DNA of 64,000 bases, from contig JADDOH010004284.1 of assembly GCA_016648135.1 (NCBI GenBank), positions 62,001 to 126,000 of the forward strand, in the 5' to 3' direction. A program made the position numbers and the translations under genes. The notes beneath the pieces were generated by a model. The model was not told the origin of the DNA and searched no databases. It worked only from the letters and a program-made list of their open reading frames with translations. Shown here in pieces: positions 22,849 to 35,099 of the stretch (position 1 is the first letter of the stretch; the number at the start of each line of letters is the position of its first letter). The stretch comes from Agrypnia vestita. Lineage: Eukaryota > Arthropoda > Insecta > Trichoptera > Phryganeidae.

Positions 22849-23410
22849 TCAATCATCCCTCTGCGGACAAAATCCAGTAACTATGTTCTTAGAACATACT
22901 GTCATATGAAAATATTGTCTTTATATTTTTTATTATTAAATACGTCACTGTAGGCCACATTAGGATCATTAAAAGATAAGATAAGTTTCATTGAAATAAA
23001 TATTCAAATTGCGGACTGCGTAAAAAATTTGTATATTAAATTTTTCATCAAAAATAAAGATCACAGTGGGTTCTTCATTCAAACTAGTATAATATATTTG
23101 TGAACATATCGACACACAGGATATTTTAAATAATAATAATAAAAAAGCTTATTAAGTTTGATAATTCTTCACTCTTTACAGCATACATTTTCTAAACACG
23201 CGACTAAGCCTTGGATTCACAACACCATTAAGCATTTTTTGAAGATAAATATTGCAGTTGAAAAATATACGTGGACGTGTTGTTCACGCAAACAGATCTT
23301 GGAGTTAGTCCAGTAATATATTTTTTCTAAGCAATTTTTTACAACAATCAAAAGTTAAATCACATTAGATCTATTTTCACATTTACCAAGAATTTATCAT
23401 CCTTTATATA
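22849..23410. other. Unannotated AT-rich stretch
   Basis: No gene or repeat recognised. Confidence 0.35.
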
Positions 23411-23934
23411 CAGGGTGTACCAGAGCTAGCAGCAGAAACTTGTCCGGTAGATTCCTGACTATATTATGAGTCTAAAATGTTCAAGCAATCACGGCCTTAT
23501 ATCAATAGTTACGGAGATATGCAATATCAAAGTTTGCATTTTTTTTTCAATATTTCTGGCTTATTTTTTGCTAAAAGTTGAACTATCGTTACAATAACTT
23601 ATATCCATTATGAAAAATTTATTTTCTTCAATACAACTTTAATAAAATGATAAATACCTTGTAAAAAAGAACTTATTTTAATTTTTGCAAGGTTTTCATC
23701 ATTTTATTCGACTTGTATTAAAGCGAATGAATTTTTCATAATCGACAAGTTACCGTAATGATAGTTCAACTTTTTGCAAAAAAAAGTAATAAATATTGAA
23801 AAAAAAAGCAAAATTTGATATTGCATATCTCCATAACTATTGATATTAGGCCATGGTTGCTTAAACAATTTAGACTCATAACACTTTTAGGAATCTACCT
23901 GCTAAGTTTCTGCTGCTAGCTCTGGTACACCTTG
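23411..23934. mobile_element. Fold-back element, full copy (GTGTACC-type ends)
   Basis: Starts CAGGGTGTACCAGAGCTAGC and ends GCTAGCTCTGGTACACCTTG. The two halves are inverted copies over nearly their whole length (about 240 nt arms, about 30-nt loop at 23650-23690). Non-coding. Member of the family found at 28164, 32326, 34109, 37570, 47481 and 60295. Confidence 0.9.
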
Positions 23935-25850
23935 CATAAATAGGTAATTATGCCATCAGATTGTAAAAATTGACAGTGCATAAAAAATCTGTAGATACTA
24001 AATAGTAGGTGGATAGCATGTCTACAGTAAAAAACGCAAACAAATTATAGATCTTTACCTGTCATTTTTTTTAATACGGCATGACACAGAAATAAGAGAG
24101 GTCAATAGCCAATGCGGGTCATAGTTGATCGACAGTGACGTCATATTCGCTGACCGGTGAATTAATTTACTGCCAGTATAAAAAAAATGTTCATTCTAAT
24201 TCCCGCGTCTAATGGAAAACGGCAGATCTTTATCTACGCGACATTTAAATAGCCTTACAGAAAGCACTTTAGAAAATCTAGATTTCGATCGAGCTTTTTA
24301 GTTCGAAATATGTTTGGATAACTAAGTTTTAATTAAAATTGAGAACTTAGGCACGCTTTGTAATACGCCACGTTTTAAAGATGTCTCAAGATACGTGTTT
24401 CATATTACCCCTGCACAGTCGTCAATTCAATAAAATACATCGAATAATAATTTATCTGGCGGAGAATCGAAACCCAGTAGGTATTCTAAACACTGCCACG
24501 AATATGAAATGTGCAAATGTACATTTTTTATTTTTTATTAATATTAGCATTATAAAGTTTTTCAGTTCAACAGTTGCACCTATTTTTTAAATAAATTCAA
24601 ATATATTAGTATTAAAATTTGATATCAAGAATGTATACATCATAAAGTATACATGAGAAGAGTTTAGCTTTGTTTGAAAATAAGAAGAAAATGGATGTCA
24701 TACTTATTCCGTGTTTGCATCTGCTTAAAAAAATAACATGATTTAATTGATACCGCGGTCTAATAGGTATTTATTTGAGTGCTGGCTAGTGAAGGTAGAA
24801 TCTCCACCGTGTAAAGGATTATGGATGCACTTCGAATACGTACATTGAAAAGTTGACGTATAATACGCACAACGTCAATATATTAATGACCGCCGTCCTG
24901 CGATTGGCTAAAACTAAGATAAGTAAGGAATCGACAGTCAAAACGACAGAAAACATCGTTTCATTTAATTTAAGAAAGACAATCTAATTAGTATGTGTAA
25001 GTCGTGCGTACGAGGAACATTGTTGATATTTTCACATAATATTTTTGAAACATTTTACTTTAAGAAAATGCAAAAAAATAATCGATTTTTTGAAAATCCT
25101 GACTACACGTAACCCCTTAAATGGAAAAACCTATATATTGCATTTGATAGTGAGAAATCACAGTCGATCGGTGTATTCGGAAGGAATCCTAAAATCTTTT
25201 GAATTCAAAAAGTTTTGGGGGCGACTCCAGATACGGATCTCGGTATCGGCAAACGTGAAAATAAAACGCGAAAGGCGACAGAGAGTACATAAAAATAACG
25301 CGAAAAATCAACGCAGCTTTCGCCAATTGGGTTTACCCTCCGAATACACAGATTTTGTTTTAAAAAAATCAAAGTGCTACCGCATTTAAATTTGTTTTTA
25401 GCAGCTTGATCGCTACGAGTATATTAAAAGCCAATTAATATGTCGAACAAATCCATCAACAAGGAAGTCATTAATTAGAGGCGGTAATCAATTTGCTCAC
25501 TCGGCGGTGGTCGCCCGGCGCTACGGGACCCGCGCTTTACCGGCGGCTCTAATGTTACTCGACTAGCTCGTGGTTCTCCGCAACCGGTCCTGGTTGACTG
25601 GTCGCCGGACAACTTGAAATGTCTCGTCTACTATTACCGTCATTCTCGAACCCAAGCACGTGTGATATGGATGACGATCCGTAGCAGCGTGTTTACCCTC
25701 GAATTAAAACAAATATTAAATTAGATAGATTAAGCGGCTTAGACGCTGGTTAAGTATTTTTAACACGGCAACAAGGTAACCATCAACCGTCCGGAGGAAT
25801 ATAAAATGACGTAAGAAGAATGTGTTATTGCAAATTAAGATGTAGTTACA
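23935..25850. other. Unannotated stretch
   Basis: Only short frames without resemblance. A GC-rich patch at 25480-25600 follows TAATTA-type sites at 25470-25490, which might be a regulatory segment, but nothing decisive is visible. Confidence 0.35.
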
Positions 25851-25857
25851 CGAAGGG

Positions 25858-26500
25858 TGTAAAAGCAAAGGCAGGAATATTCAGAACAAATAATAAAAAG
25901 TGTCGAATGCAGTAACCGAAGATTATTAACTTAGAATGTACTGAATTTGTGATTTTAAAGGAAATATAGCTCTATCCATCTTTAGCGTTACAACCCTTGA
26001 GGGTCCTATCTGCCTCCAAGAAAGTCCTTCATGCTGCTCTGTCGCTGGCTGTCATTTTCCAGTTTTGCTGCCCCAGGGCCCGGCAGTCCGCAACGACACC
26101 ATCTAACCACCGCAGTTTTGGTCTTCCGACACTTCTTCTACCCATTAAACAACACCCTTTTTGGGGGCTTCAGTTCACCCATACGGTGTAGATGTCCCAG
26201 CCAGCGCAATCTGTTAATCTTAATGAACTTGACTACGCTGACGTCCTGGTAAAGGTCATAGAGCTCGGTGTTGTATCTTTTTCGCCATGTTAGACCGTCA
26301 TTAATAGGCCCATATATTCGGCGTAAGATTTTTCTTTCAAAGAAAAATCTTGAAAGAGATATAGCTCTATCGAATTTAAAAGGAAAACTGAGGTTTCGGA
26401 GAAATCTCTTCCAAAATCATGTTTCCAAATCAATATTAAAAGCAAAGACAGCCATATCCTAGCAGTGTACAAAGCAAAGGCAGCAATATCCACTTCAACC
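25858..26500. repeat. Scattered AAAGCAAAGGCAGNAATAT motif copies
   Basis: AAAAGCAAAGGCAGGAATAT (25860), AAAGCAAAGACAGCCATATC (26438) and AAAGCAAAGGCAGCAATATC (26468) match the terminus of the MITE at 57277-57530. They bracket a LINE fragment at 25985-26348, suggesting a broken element that received the LINE. Confidence 0.5.
25985..26348 (-). mobile_element. LINE fragment, FERKILRRIYGP family
   Basis: On the minus strand: FERKILRRIYGPINDGLTW, YNTELYDLYQDVSVVKFIK, RLRWLGHLHRM, then after a one-base frameshift GRPKLRWLDGV and NWKMTASDR. This is a well known arthropod RTE-like LINE C-terminus. At its 5' side the sequence turns back on itself at 26323-26350 (AAGATTTTTCTTTC / GAAAGAAAAATCTT, sharing the central bases). 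Confidence 0.9.
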
Positions 26501-26519
26501 AATCAGCCCCCCAAAGTGA

Positions 26520-28163
26520 GAGTTGATGTCGATTTTAATCTGAAACATCACAGCAAATACAGCAAAATCCAATTGTTCGTTCCAGCCCCGGGAAGAGAGA
26601 CTGATCAATTGTCTACACGACTCTCAAATCTCTTCCCGGATCCCGGCCGGAACCCACCGGCAAATCGGAAATAAAATACGACGATTTTAAACTTCACCTT
26701 TGCCGATGAATTTAGATGACTGATTCTTTTATCGTTCGAAATAAGGAATAGCAAAACACGAAATGTAATTGAGCGACCAAAGGGAAATTCTTCAAAAATG
26801 GCGATAAAAAGGAATAAAGATTAAAAAACTGGCACGAAGCTACGTATTAACTACTTGATTTGAAAAATTATTAAAATGCTCTGTGATCAACTGATCCGGA
26901 TAATGTTAAAATTGCTTCCGCTTTTCTGAAAATCTTCCCTTTTATAACTTCTCGATATTTATTTTTTGCCAAACAAAATACAAAATTACAAATTTCATGT
27001 GTGTTTCAAACATTTATTCATTCAAAATTTTCAATAATTAAAACATAAATTGGCGAGTTCTCACTCACATAAAATAATCAAGAAATACACAATTTTATTC
27101 AATTAATAAACAAGTAGGTAGATAATATAAAAACGGTTTCAATTTTGAAGACATTTTCATTATATACTGCATTGCCAAATTATTTGTTGAATATTTTGGA
27201 GGAAACACCAATTATGTAAATAGCAAAAGCAACAATGTCCACTGTTTGTTAGCAAAATTGTTTTATTTAGTTATCCATATTTATAAGTTTAATATTTATT
27301 TATTATACACGTAAATAAAAGGAAAACTGATGTGGCAACCGTTTTAAAAAAACTTATTTTCAACAAGATATAGGTTTCGTTGATTCCAGATAAATAAATG
27401 CCTTTGAGTAGTCACAGATTTTTTGTATTTAACTCAGAACCACCTCAGGTGAGGTATCACTGATATGAATATGTATGTTAATTAAAACATTTTATATACT
27501 CTTCACTCATAACATTTACGACTTGAATGCACTTTTGTTATGTAAATGTTATATACAAAAATAAAATTGAATTGAATCATTATTTAAACAATTTTCTTAG
27601 TTGCACAACACTGCGCGTATATTTCGAACCCTTTGCCTTTCAGACTACTTTCGGCTACGACATATTAGCAACTCCGGAGCATTTCATTCAAATTCAAGCA
27701 AAAATATTGGATTTTGTTTATAATTTCCAAAAAAACGCCAAGTAAGCAAATTCAGCATTCGTCCAACCACTCATCCTCTTGCGGATCATCATCAGCAACT
27801 GAAACACTCCAACCTGAAGACTCAAGGACACCCACTTTTCGCTTTAATGCACTACGAAATGTGATTCGTCACCACATCTCCGATTGTTACTTGTTTCCGG
27901 TAAAATAATAGGTACTTCAATAAGTTGCCGATAAAATATTATCACCTCCTGGAAAAAATTCAACTTTTTTCAACTTTAATTTCTAGCTAAACTTCAGGCT
28001 ACCAGGGTGGTGTAGCCGCTCAATCTGGAGGCGATCGCTAGTACAGATAATTGTATGTCATTCCCATAAGAGATACTAGTTTACGCGAATGCCAAATTTT
28101 CAAACCATAGAGGGCGGCAATAATAATACAACTCACGTATGGCACAAGTGTGCAAAATTAATG
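26520..28163. other. Unannotated stretch
   Basis: AT-rich with a small GC patch at 26580-26660. Frames of 64-72 codons show no family resemblance. Confidence 0.35.
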
Positions 28164-28682
28164 CAGGGTGTAACAGAGATGGTCCACAATACTTTACAGG
28201 TGGATTCCTGCCTTGATTATGAGTCGAAAATGTTCAAGCAACCATGACCTTATATCAATAGTTATGGAGTAGTATTATGCAATATTTAATTTTACTTTTT
28301 TTCTCAATATTTCTGACTTATTTTTTGCAAAAAGTTGAACTATCATTAAGGTATCTTATGTTAATTATGAAAAATTCATTCGTTTTAATACAAGTCGAAT
28401 AAAATGATAAAAACCTTGCAAAAATTTAAACAAGTCATTTTTATCATTTTATTTAAGTTGTATTGAAGAAAATTAATTTTTCATAATTGATATAAGTTAC
28501 TGTAATGATAGTTCATCTTTTTGCAAAAAATAAATCAGAAATATTGAAAAAAAAATGCAAACTTTGAAATTGCACATCTCCCTAACTATTGATATTAGGT
28601 CGTGGTTGCTTGAACATTTTAGACTCGTGACATAGTCAGGAATCTACCCGCCAAGTTTCTGCTGCTAGCTCTGGTACACCTG
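28164..28682. mobile_element. Fold-back element, full copy with unlike ends
   Basis: Left end CAGGGTGTAACAGAG followed by a CCACAATACTTTACAGG block; right end GCTGCTAGCTCTGGTACACC. The interior is a long hairpin as in the copy at 23411, but the outermost 50 nt of the two ends belong to different terminal types. Confidence 0.88.
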
Positions 28683-28699
28683 TATATATACAGCGACGA

Positions 28700-29144
28700 C
28701 ACCTTGATGGAAGCAATCGCATCTTTGCTGGATCGCGCGCGGTTGAAAATTCTCAATCAGTCGATTTTATTGTATTTATCAGTTAGCGGGCGACCTGACG
28801 AAGAAACTGTGGCGGTCAATGTTAAACAGCCTGGTTGGCATGTTTGCAACACTGACGAGCTGGCGGGGCAGAAGAAAAGCTCCAGGGGCGACCGTCGGTA
28901 CCCTCGGCTCCGGGCGAAGATCAGCGTGACAAAGGCACCCTTCGGCGAGTCTCCCTCTCCTTTGTGGAGGGGCAGGAACACCTGGCGGCAGGTGGGGCCC
29001 GTTCCGCGGCAACAGTCGGAGTCTTCTCACACTTTGGAGAGAACTACGAAAGCCAACCGAATCGGACAATTCGAATCTACCAACTATTACCGCCTTCAAA
29101 AGCGTGATAAAAATTACCAACGCGAGGAACGGCAAACGAAGTAA
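28700..29144 (+). other. GC-rich segment with a 146-codon frame
   Basis: The frame starts ATG at 28704 just after the fold-back element and runs to 29144. It is rich in Arg, Ser and Gly with no recognised domain, and long overlapping frames occur on the opposite strand, as expected from GC composition. No RT, transposase or host motif is visible. Treated as non-coding. Confidence 0.3.
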
Positions 29145-29163
29145 TGAACACATAGTAAATAAA

Positions 29164-29522
29164 GGTGTTTTTTAGAGGTATACTTTAAAATTTAATAAGA
29201 CTAATAAAAATCGTAATAAAAGCCAAAATCGTGATTTTTTGGAAATATAATATTATGCTCTTCGTGAATGAAATTAATTGTTTTAGCGAAAGTCTACTCA
29301 TTGTGAAATTGAACACGCTAAACTGAACAAAAATCACCGTCAGCTGTCAAATTGGCTGTCATTGAAACAAGTGTCGCCAATACGAAAAACAAAATTATAT
29401 TTAAGCACTTATGGCACAAAATAATCTTTCCAATAAAGCCAATACTTGCCATGATTATTACAATTTACGATTTTTGTGTTTTATTTCATTTTAAAGTTCT
29501 GTACTTACCTCTAAAAAGCACC
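29164..29522. mobile_element. 359-bp MITE with GGTGTTTTTTAGAGGTA termini
   Basis: Left GGTGTTTTTTAGAGGTA and right TACCTCTAAAAAGCACC are inverted repeats; further pairing (ACTTTAAAAT, AAAAATCGTAA) extends the arms to about 65 nt. No transposase and no clear target duplication; superfamily not assigned. Confidence 0.7.
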
Positions 29523-30835
29523 ACTCGGTTTCAGATTTACTGTATTTTTCGTGGTTACAAATTTTTTTTCATACACACTAGTGTAATATTGGTAATACTT
29601 TAAATTCGATATAAAATATAATGTCTAATTTTGATATACTTGTTATATATGAAATATAGAATCGGACAAAAATGTTTCCATAAAACAAACGTTTCAGACA
29701 CTCACACAGTTTTTTTTTTCTTTCAATGATAAAATTATAAATTATCAAAAAAGGGAACTAACTTATCTTCCACAATAAAACTAGGTAAGTAATGAGAAAA
29801 AATATCTACAGAATTATTCATATTCTTTAAATATTTGACAGTTATTAAGAAATGTATACCGGTTAATAAATAATAAATTATTTTTAATGTTAACTATATC
29901 TAATCTTTTACTTGTAAAGAATGAATGTCATCATTTCATCATTTAACAATAATTATGTCATCTTTTAACAATAATTAATATTAAAAAAATATTGTTCATT
30001 CGCTCATCATTCATTGTCATGATTCATTTCTAAAAATTAAAACTCGGGGCTATCAACGATTGCCAAATTGATATTATATTTAAATTCCTCAATAACCTAA
30101 CTTAACTCTAAAAGATGATCCAAACTACAATCAATCAGCGAAATTGATCGATTTGGATACATAAAGGCGGTTTATAAATAAAACTCGTGATTCATCCGGT
30201 TTGGCGGGATTGAAATATGATTTGGCATCCAAAATTCAAAAACAGACAGAAGCAAGACTGCGCCACTTGTCGGCGAATAAACAACCGAGCTAAATGTGAA
30301 CATTGTTCGTGTAAATGCGCTTTAAAGTAAATATTTTCCGCCGCCGGCGCCTCGCAAGCAGGCGGGCAGGTAGGCACCCGCGGTTATTAATAATATCCTC
30401 CTATAAACAGACAGCTGAAATGAGCCAAGGCGAAAATGCGTAACCTCGTCGGACCGAAGATAGCCGCTGACCAGCAGGAGCGCGTGCACCGCAAAGGTCA
30501 CCACGAGGCGTAGCGGCCGCCGACACGGCTAGGAATCTATTATTCTACGCGTGGGGAATATCATTTAGCGCTCTCACCTCCTAATGCCGGACCGGAGTAT
30601 CGATATGGATCCAATATCGATCTGCAGAGAATATCTTCGCAGTTCACAAAGGCCGTCACTCGCGGCGGTATCACTTCTATTCACCGGGCACAACAAAAAA
30701 TATAAACAACCGAAAGTCGCGCGACCGATCTGTCAAAATCAGAAACGCGGCGATCGCGCGAGCGGGAAGTCTGTCCCTTTTATATTACAGATGCAATTAG
30801 ACCGCAAACGGAACTAGTTTCTCATCTTATCGAGC
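29523..30835. other. Unannotated stretch leading into a CpG island
   Basis: AT-rich to 30180, then increasingly GC- and CpG-rich. Frames of 60-77 codons have no recognisable content. Confidence 0.35.
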
Positions 30836-30839
30836 ACTC

Positions 30840-31325
30840 ACTTTGATACATACACGATGAGAACTGGCGCGAAGCCGCATTACGCAATGTTTATAATAAG
30901 AGCAACAGGGCGAGCGACCAGTCCAAGCGCGCGGCGTCCCGCGCGAAAAAGCCGAACGGGAATAATCGAACACGGCGGCCCGCGAATCACGTCGCGGCTC
31001 GCGAACACGTCAGCCCTGGCGGCGAGCGGAGGAAACACTGCTTCGCGCGCGCACGCGAGCCCCGACCCGATCAATCCGACGGCAAAACGATACCGGCGAA
31101 TGAAAAAACCGCGATCCGAGCGGCGTTCGCCGTCGGGTGGAAGGACGCCTTTCTGCGAACGTCCCGCGGCCGTTCGACCCTTTCGCGGCCGGGATCACTC
31201 GACCAGCTGTTGTGGCAGTGTTGGTGGGCGCCGAGTGAGGTGGTGTGCGCGCGGATTAGCGGCGCGCGCACGGTAGCCGACAGCTGAGCGATTCACAGTG
31301 GATTTGTGTGACAGCAGCTGTCAAG
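30840..31325. promoter_or_regulatory. CpG island with CAGCTG E-boxes, candidate promoter
   Basis: The densest GC and CpG block of the window, sharply bounded by AT-rich DNA. Three CAGCTG E-boxes lie at its right edge (about 31203, 31282 and 31315). Overlapping frames of 139 codons (plus) and 60-66 codons (minus) are compositional. A promoter or untranslated first exon of a gene whose coding exons lie elsewhere is the simplest reading, but no initiator or exon can be proved. Confidence 0.4.
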
Positions 31326-32282
31326 AATGTCGATAATTTTTACAAAACTTTAAGAAATGTACCCAAATGATAATCTCTCGTAATTTCTAATGTTCTCACC
31401 TACTTTGGAAACGCGGCAGATCGGTACTGTGGTTGATGAAAATGAAAATGCGAAGAAAAAGATAAAGGAAAGACGATATTTCTATTGTACCTACTCAACT
31501 CACTGACACATATCACATTTCAACCTTTGTGACAAAAAAGTCAGGGGTGGATTGCAAACAAAATACAAGTATAAAAATACTTGCAGCGAAGACAGCTGAT
31601 TAGAAGATTATGAATTATAATACAAACACTCGATTCTAACAATATCAAGTAAATTGAATAAACAATAAAATCGTACTCTCCACACATAGATAATACCAGT
31701 GAATAACTAAAAATCAAATATCAACACAATATAATGTGTAATTGCATTGCGGTAGATTAATTTTTAAAATGGAAGCATTCGAATGGTAGGTACCTACCTA
31801 CATAAAAATGAATCAATTTTACGTTAACACGTACACGGCCCCAAACAAATAAGAGAAAAGCGAAAAATTCCAGAAAAGGTACCTAGTGCCGCAATAGTTG
31901 CAGACTAATATGGTTAAAAATAATCGACAAACAAGTGTTTACTTGTTTTTCGGCACCTAAATTTTTTTTACCAGAAAGTGAAGAACCAGTCAAGTGCGCA
32001 CAGAGCGAATTTAAAAAAATGATTTTCTAAGGAACAGAATTTCGTAAACAAGAGAAAAGATAATAATAGAGAATCGAATCATCGCATGCAACGAGAAATT
32101 AATATGGTTTTGGACACCTACGAAGCTTAATAAAATATACGTCCTGATGAGGGCTTTTGTATCATTAAAAAAAGGAACCAAAGCTATCTAAGTACATAGG
32201 AATAACATGACAAAAATGAAATAATGTCAATATTATAAAATAAATGCAAAAAGTCGTAAGTAAAATGCAATATGTAAACAGT
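31326..32282. other. Unannotated AT-rich stretch
   Basis: No gene or repeat recognised; lies between a CpG island and a fold-back element. Confidence 0.35.
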
Positions 32283-32325
32283 GGATACAAAAGAAAAAAG
32301 TGATTAAAAAAATTAACAAGATATT

Positions 32326-32863
32326 CAGGGTTATTTGTAAAACATTAATAACCTCGCAGGGCTATATTCCTGCCTTAATTATGAGTCGAAAATGTTCAAG
32401 CTATTATGACCTAATATCAATAGTTTAGGAGATATGCGACATCAAAGTTTGCACTTTTTTTTCAATATTTCTGACTTATTTTTTGTAAAACGTTGGACAA
32501 TCATTACAGTAACTGATATCGAATATGAAAAATTCATTCTCTTTAATACAAGTCAAATAAAAAAATAAAAACCTTCGAATTCCAATTGAAAAACATTCCA
32601 ATTAGATTTTTTCAGGGTTTTTATCATTTTATTTAACTTGTATTGAAACGAATGAATTTTTCGTAATCGATATGAGTTACTGTAATGATAGTCCAACGTT
32701 TTACAAAAAATAAGTCATAAATATTGCAAAAAAAGTGCAAACTTTGATGTCGCATATCTCCTAAACTATTGATATTAGGTCATAATAGCTTGAACATTTT
32801 CGACTCATAATCAAGGCAGGAATATAGGCCTGCGAGGTTATTAATGTTTTACAAATAACCCTG
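32326..32863. mobile_element. Fold-back element, full copy (GGGTTATTT-type ends)
   Basis: Starts CAGGGTTATTTGTAAAACAT and ends TGTTTTACAAATAACCCTG; arms of about 250 nt, highly similar to each other. The flank at 32283-32325 is the inverse of the flank at 38100-38137 beyond another copy, so the repeated unit is larger than the hairpin or the region was duplicated in inverse. Confidence 0.9.
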
Positions 32864-33149
32864 TGTATACAACAAATAATAAATCACTCATAATAGGAAA
32901 ACTATACAATAAAATATGAATAGATTTGTTTTCTGAATGTGTATAATGTGCGAGTATTAAATATATATCAACCGAACTGTATTGATTGCCTAGGCGTTGC
33001 AGTCTATGTACAGGCGAATTCACACCTTAAAAAGGTCACGGAGTGGACAGCTAATGGGATTATTCACCAATCGGTGAGACAATCGCGACTGATTCATATT
33101 GTAAACAAATTGACATAACGCATAACAAACCGGCTGTGAAGCAACCGCT

Positions 33150-33290
33150 GACATTAAACAACGCGGACCGATGTTTCTGCATGACGACGCGAGACCACAC
33201 ATCTCGCAAAACCGCAAGTCACAAAATTTGCGGAATTGGATCACGCATTTAGCCCGCTTTCGCCGAAAAACTGTCTTTGTGACATTTGAA
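33150..33290 (+). pseudogene. Tc1/mariner-type transposase scrap
   Basis: RCFCMTT/PMFLHDDARPHISQN at 33165-33210 contains the HDDARPH motif around the second catalytic aspartate of mariner transposases, followed by LRNWITHLARF. No termini or other domains are present. It is not part of the element at 11473. Confidence 0.7.
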
Positions 33291-33619
33291 GCTGGAATTT
33301 TGAAATCGGGATACCGACAGACTTTTATCTTTTTAGAGCCTATTTTTATCAGTAACTCGTTGGTAAGACGACACCGCACAACCTTATATCGAGATCATGG
33401 TTTAAATAATAATTTTGTAAAAAAACATTATTTTTTTACCAAATCTGTCATTTAATTTTCATTTTTTTGTTTAACCATGTATAACCATCAGGTTTTATCC
33501 CCAATAAGAATGGTTTCGAATGTCCTAACTATTGCTTGACTAAAACCCGCCCCGCTCGCACCCGGCGGTAACCCCTCGTCCTGTATTTGCTCGGGAGCTG
33601 TGACATCCTGATTACCAAT

Positions 33620-33810
33620 ATACACTGTATTATTATGTCCAAAACATCCTCAACAGTCCGGGATGGTGCAAGAACAATCGCCAATGGAGTATTAAAGTTT
33701 TGCGAAGCTGAAAAAGCAAATAATGCACCGATATTACCGTCTGACAGTTTGACAGATAGAACGGCCGCATTACTGCTTGGTTTCTTTAGTGCTGCCCGAC
33801 CATTATGTTA
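33620..33810 (+). pseudogene. Possible transposase N-terminal fragment
   Basis: MSKTSSTVRDGARTIANG followed by VLKFCEAEKANNAP, LTDRTAALLG resembles the helix-turn-helix N-terminus of insect DDE transposase-like proteins (pattern ...F..E......P......RTAAALG). The frame stops soon after and no catalytic region follows. Family assignment is tentative. Confidence 0.4.
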
Positions 33811-34108
33811 AAGGCTACGACACCGGTCACCGGACATTCTGTACATGAAAATAATAACATACATTTTATTTGAAAAATGGAAAGAAAATGGTTCTTAGAA
33901 CTTTAGGAGGAAAATTGATCAAGAGTTTGGATAATAATTCGGGACAATCTATTGAGCCTGAGAATATTCTTAGCAAGAAAATTAGGTCTGCTATTTCACG
34001 ACGTTTTTGCAGAAGTAGTAAGTATGTGATGTTTTTTGATAATGTTTGATACGCAGTATATTAAAATTATTTGTTGTATTCTTATAATCTATACCAATAT
34101 CCAATATA

Positions 34109-34581
34109 CAGCGTGTACCAGAGCTAGCAGCAGAAACTTGGCAGGTAGATTCCTGACTATGTTATGAGTCTAAAATGTTGAAGCAACCATGGCCTAATAT
34201 CAATAGCTACGGCGATATGCAGTATCAAAGTATGCATTTTTTTTCAATATGTTTTATTTATTTTCTGCAAAAAGTTAAACTGTCATTACAGTAACTTATG
34301 TCGATTATGAAAAATTCATTCGCTTTAATACAAGTCGAATAAAATGATAAAAACCTTGCAAAAATTGAAAAAAGTTATTTAAATTGTATTGAAGCAAATG
34401 AATTTTTCATTGTTCAACTTTTTGCAAAAAAATAAGTCAGAAATATTGAAAAAAATGGAAACTTTGATATTGCACATCTCCATAACTATTGATTTTGTCA
34501 TGGTTGCTTGAACATTTTACACTCATAACATAGTCAGGAATCTACCGGCCAAGTTTTTGCTGCTAGCTCTGGTACACCCTG
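34109..34581. mobile_element. Fold-back element, GTGTACC-type, internally shortened
   Basis: CAGCGTGTACCAGAGCTAGC at left, GCTAGCTCTGGTACACCCTG at right; 473 bp, about 50 bp shorter than the 23411 copy owing to a deletion in the right arm near 34400. Confidence 0.88.
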
Positions 34582-34596
34582 CATAAAAAGGTAAAG

Positions 34597-34900
34597 TTTG
34601 TAAGTTTGGATGTAGGAGTGTAATCTCCGAAACTTCCGATTTCAAAAATTCTTTCACCAATATTTAGAATAGACTTTCAGGGTGAACATAGGCTATATAT
34701 TATCACGTTAAAATAAAAGGGCTTTTCGTGGTGACCTATTTTACAACTAAGGTCGACGAAAAGTGGTCGCGATGCGCTTTTTTACGAACGCTGCAAAAAC
34801 CTCTTTAAAAAAAATTTGCGACGAAATTATATCTATATGCTAAGGTTAATACACAAATTGATAAAATTCTACGCGTGCGAGAAGCCGCGGGCACAGCTAG
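34597..34900 (+). mobile_element. Helitron 3' end, 5'-truncated
   Basis: Ends CGTGCGAGAAGCCGCGGGCA then CAGCTAG followed by T: a GC-rich hairpin and CTAG terminus typical of insect Helitrons. Upstream text (CTCCGAAACTTCCGATTTCA, AACATAGGCTATATAT, TTGCGACG) matches the common Helitron 3' region as I know it. The 5' TC end was not found; a fold-back element lies directly upstream. Confidence 0.75.
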
Positions 34901-35051
34901 TACTTTGTAATTTCAGTAGCGGAACGGCACTTATTTATGAATCAATTCAATATATTATTTATTACACAAAACAACGTAATAAAATGTAGCGTGCATCAGA
35001 AGTGAACGTACTGGGTTTTGGTGAACTGCCGGCCACACGTACGGCCGTTGA

Positions 35052-35082
35052 GGGGGATGGGGAGGTGGGGCAAGGGGGGGGG
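35052..35082 (+). other. G-rich tract with quadruplex potential
   Basis: Four or more runs of three to nine G within 31 nt (GGGGG, GGGG, GGGG, GGGGGGGGG). Confidence 0.7.
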
Positions 35083-35099
35083 TATGAATGATGAAAAAG

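Noticed and set aside
28704..29144. 146-codon plus-strand open frame
   Set aside because: GC-rich composition explains it; long frames exist on the opposite strand and no known motif is present.
33171..33455. Open frame starting MFLHDDARPH as an intact transposase
   Set aside because: Only one catalytic aspartate region is present; the rest does not resemble transposase and no inverted repeats flank it.
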